DNA of 5,396 nucleotides from Arthrobacter sp. (GTDB lineage: Bacteria > Actinomycetota > Actinomycetes > Actinomycetales > Micrococcaceae): contig JAGLBH010000123.1 of the NCBI GenBank assembly GCA_018260285.1, positions 1 through 5,396 of the forward strand, read 5' to 3'. A program made the translations under genes and the position numbers. The notes under the pieces were generated by a model. It searched no databases. It was not told the DNA's origin and saw only the letters and a list, made by a program, of their open reading frames with translations. Shown piece by piece: positions 4,701 through 5,396 of the stretch (the first letter of the stretch is position 1; every line of letters starts with the position of its first letter).

Positions 4701-5396
4701 CGTCACGTGCCGGTTGATGCCCGAGCTGGAGACGACGACGGCCTGCTCCCCCGCTTGCGCACGGAGGGGTGACCCTGGGTTGGCGCCGCTGAGCAAGCCG
4801 GCGTTGTTCGCGTCCGGGACGAGCTCCGGCATGGGGCGCCGGTGGAACCATGCCCCGATGGTTCCGATCGAGCTCTGTCCCCAGAAGCGCGTGGTCAGCT
4901 GGGAGCGATCCGTCTGGGCCATCGGCGTGCCGTGCTTCGTCCTGATGGAAATGTTCTCTGCCGTCAGAGTGAACTCGAAGGTCTTGTCCTTGGCGGCGCC
5001 GCGCTCGGCATTGCGGAAGATGAGAGGCAGACGCACCTCCTCGCTGCGCAGGCGCGCGCTTCCGGGGGTGCCGTCACCTGGAACGCGGATCAGCTTCAAT
5101 CCCCGCACCTCTACATGGAAGACGCCCCTCTTCACGTCTTTCGTCACAGTGAAAGCGGGGCTACCCGCCGGCGGCTTCTCCGGGAGCACATCGAGGAGGG
5201 AGAAGATCTCCTCGTCGGAGTCCCCGGGACGCAGGTCAAACGAGATGACCGGGCCGAGCGCCGCCGCGTCTTCGGGAATGTTGAGCGTAAAGACGGATCG
5301 AATCGACTCGCGAGAGGTGCCGGCAGCCATCGCCCAGTGCTTGTGGTCCTTCCAGAAGACCAGATCAGCCTCGAGCCGGGCCTGGATGGGAAGTGC
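1791..5396 (-). CDS. Large cell-wall-anchored surface protein with DUF11 repeats, N-terminus beyond the window
   Basis: The frame stays open from the TAA at 1791 through the right edge, so 1201 residues are visible and the start is missing. The ATG at 5330 is internal: 22 further in-frame codons precede it, it has no ribosome binding site, and no signal peptide follows it. In fragment numbering, residues 1-547 are unrecognised, have no cysteines and look beta-rich (for example GFVTIDPGFTKFSGTKVGV). Residues 548-697 resemble a DUF11 domain (VVDILPHIGDGRGTHFSG at 583-600). Three clear DUF11 repeats follow (about 722-848, 861-1003, 1015-1143), each closed by a CX12C Asp-rich hinge. A sorting signal ends the protein: LPGGP at 1169-1173, a hydrophobic stretch, then RGRGARK. 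Such proteins are exported, wall-linked stalks or adhesins; no ligand can be named. The sortase gene 8 bases downstream is the likely anchoring enzyme. Surface localisation is well supported; adhesin function is inference. Confidence 0.9.
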   Translation of the reverse strand, partial: ALPIQARLEADLVFWKDHKHWAMAAGTSRESIRSVFTLNIPEDAAALGPVISFDLRPGDSDEEIFSLLDVLPEKPPAGSPAFTVTKDVKRGVFHVEVRGLKLIRVPGDGTPGSARLRSEEVRLPLIFRNAERGAAKDKTFEFTLTAENISIRTKHGTPMAQTDRSQLTTRFWGQSSIGTIGAWFHRRPMPELVPDANNAGLLSGANPGSPLRAQAGEQAVVVSSSGINRHVTPGTADQVVPSRGFVTIDPGFTKFSGTKVGVQIGGGDIVYYDRNSLPTFISWSRDPLPEHTGDLRTLKYQSGGALPEDATVISISYSEAVHRAARNVQPDAQGRMDNLYVPVEFLGDGLTKDFDGKVFSFSALEVKNHYLPVHDQANNASRPSLSKRYPEIRGKSYRTDVVTLAPFFTESLTSSDKALLRAGEQAAITLTDRAFARHPNLAPHRHEPHTFKGTVKIPASLALDETRLPQGSEVTKNDDGTTVLTYPAKGALNKGAQTVIYVSAKAYGSVAQVAHLTQNTSAFIDPGMDFARAESSVDVPLDGANTTSLTKTAAAPEMAFNGKNEWIITEKNMTSTAADRVAVVDILPHIGDGRGTHFSGAVRYREPLRLSGGFKAYYTAKDPSALNPDPAHPSNAGAGLNTPGEGWEEKVPENGYTAVLLLAEGQKPGQTLQAHLPFSVENNLPQDRYENVAWARSGRGGVNTDLRMIRSAQAVSPKEAAALQVSKEASEKPARPGEETEYTITVRNSGSTPATDVVVKDHGGEGIDPASIAVLDPPQGTRADRGTWTVGTLGAGEEKKVRVRARIVAEAAGREAVNVVTVENPRHPRPKDGECAPNVDAASDTDGCDIVKTRLPEPPRLQIDKTLHDSTRAATDGTLTYRITVKNSGGLPARDVRVEDHGGPGHPTAGLSYQAAPEGTRTEGGVWILPELPAGESRSILVTLPVARETGGDSGTRKAVNRVTVTAPPDPSAPTQPGDVPGGKNGDGECQPNEGTDADTDGCDITETPLPAPPLLKVDKKLMSPLESGSREAQYIIEVKNAGGSAAREVTVRDMLGAGHEANTLSFTEVPQGTRTEGDSWHIPELAPGKSLTVKATAALRTEETGDRSVENTVRVSHPGGPSSHGSDTCEANGSVDDDTDQCDVERTAVPGERNGRATTLRTGNAGTLPGGPAPWIGGALGSLLLGGGAYSFLRGRGARK
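1794..1892 (-). other. C-terminal cell-wall sorting signal with LPGGP motif
   Basis: This encodes the last 33 residues of the surface protein (1169-1201). It starts with LPGGP, continues APW and an 18-residue hydrophobic stretch (IGGALGSLLLGGGAYSFL), and ends with the basic tail RGRGARK. Length and architecture match LPxTG-type sorting signals, but the pentapeptide has Gly for Thr and Pro for Gly. Another candidate, LRTGN, sits 8 residues earlier and lacks the Pro. The architecture is clear; the actual cleavage site is not. Confidence 0.75.
1968..2354 (-). repeat. DUF11 repeat 3 with CX12C hinge
   Basis: Residues about 1015-1143. The repeat begins LLKVDKK, has the core YIIEVKNAGG and the late signature QGTRTEGDSWHIPELAPGKS, then VENTVRV. 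It closes with the hinge at 1968-2009: Cys1130, Asn1133, a run of Asp (DDDTD) and Cys1143. This is the most divergent hinge, with Gln replacing Gly before the second Cys. It is followed by about 25 residues leading to the sorting motif. Confidence 0.8.
2388..2816 (-). repeat. DUF11 repeat 2 with CX12C hinge
   Basis: Residues about 861-1003. The repeat begins LQIDKTL, has the core YRITVKNSGG, the signature EGTRTEGGVWILPELPAGES and VNRVTV, then a longer Pro/Gly linker. It closes with the hinge at 2388-2429: Cys990, Asn993, DADTDG and Cys1003. DADTDG is an exact DxDxDG pattern, as in EF-hand or thrombospondin type 3 calcium loops. DNA around its hinge closely matches that of repeat 1, for example GTGTCCG after CAGCCGTC on the plus strand. 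Confidence 0.82.
2853..3233 (-). repeat. DUF11 repeat 1 with CX12C hinge
   Basis: Residues about 722-848. The repeat begins ALQVSKEAS, has the core YTITVRNSGSTPATDVVVKD, the signature QGTRADRGTWTVGTLGAGEE and VNVVTVENP. It closes with the hinge at 2853-2894: Cys835, Asn838, SDTDG and Cys848. The G-T-x(4)-G-x-W signature followed by LxAGE is the usual mark of DUF11 domains, which are Ig-like beta sandwiches found in tandem in secreted bacterial proteins. Confidence 0.82.
3306..3755 (-). repeat. Divergent DUF11-like domain without a Cys hinge
   Basis: Residues about 548-697. The segment opens with SLTKTAA, carries EWIITEKNMTSTAADRVAVVD and DILPHIGDGRGTHFSG, then YYTAKDPSALNPDPAHPSNA, and ends with DRYENVAWARSG. 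The LP-x-x-GD-x-RGT-x-FSG block and the YYT-x-DP segment recur in large DUF11-type surface proteins of Gram-positive bacteria. It has no cysteines and is longer than the three downstream repeats. Recognised by pattern only. Confidence 0.6.

Noticed and set aside
4057..4851. A 264-codon minus-strand frame inside the surface-protein gene
   Set aside because: It is an out-of-frame shadow, Pro/Arg/Gly-rich; the main frame carries coherent beta-strand patterns here.

Overview
The window comes from a high-G+C actinobacterium. The evidence is strong G/C preference at third codon positions, an SsbB-like single-stranded-DNA-binding gene directly upstream of ettA (an order also found in mycobacteria), and a class F-like sortase next to a large DUF11-repeat surface protein. 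An Actinomycetaceae-type, host-associated organism is a reasonable guess, but nothing here fixes the genus.

All four genes lie on the minus strand, so transcription reads from high to low coordinates. From 5396 to 1791 there is a very large surface protein whose N-terminus lies outside the window. It has about 547 residues of unrecognised, probably beta-rich ectodomain, then one DUF11-like domain, then three DUF11 repeats that each end in a CX12C Asp-rich hinge, then a C-terminal sorting signal with an unusual LPGGP motif. Eight bases further on is a sortase gene (GTG start at 1782, stop at 1054). Its stop codon overlaps the ribosome binding site of the SSB-like gene (1041-544). An 87-bp intergenic stretch follows, with an inverted repeat and a likely leaderless promoter. 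Last is the 5' part of ettA (456-1), cut by the left edge.

The surface protein and sortase look like a dedicated substrate-enzyme pair: the sortase would anchor the protein to the cell wall. Both partners depart from the textbook pattern. The substrate has LPGGP instead of LPxTG. The sortase has Thr where the beta-strand Arg is expected, and no recognisable first catalytic-domain strand. The SSB and EttA genes are housekeeping neighbours for DNA metabolism and translation control. The short spacing suggests that ssb is translated, at least partly, from the adhesin-sortase transcript. No RNA genes, CRISPR arrays, insertion sequences or attachment sites were seen. The only non-coding stretch is the 87 bp between ssb and ettA.
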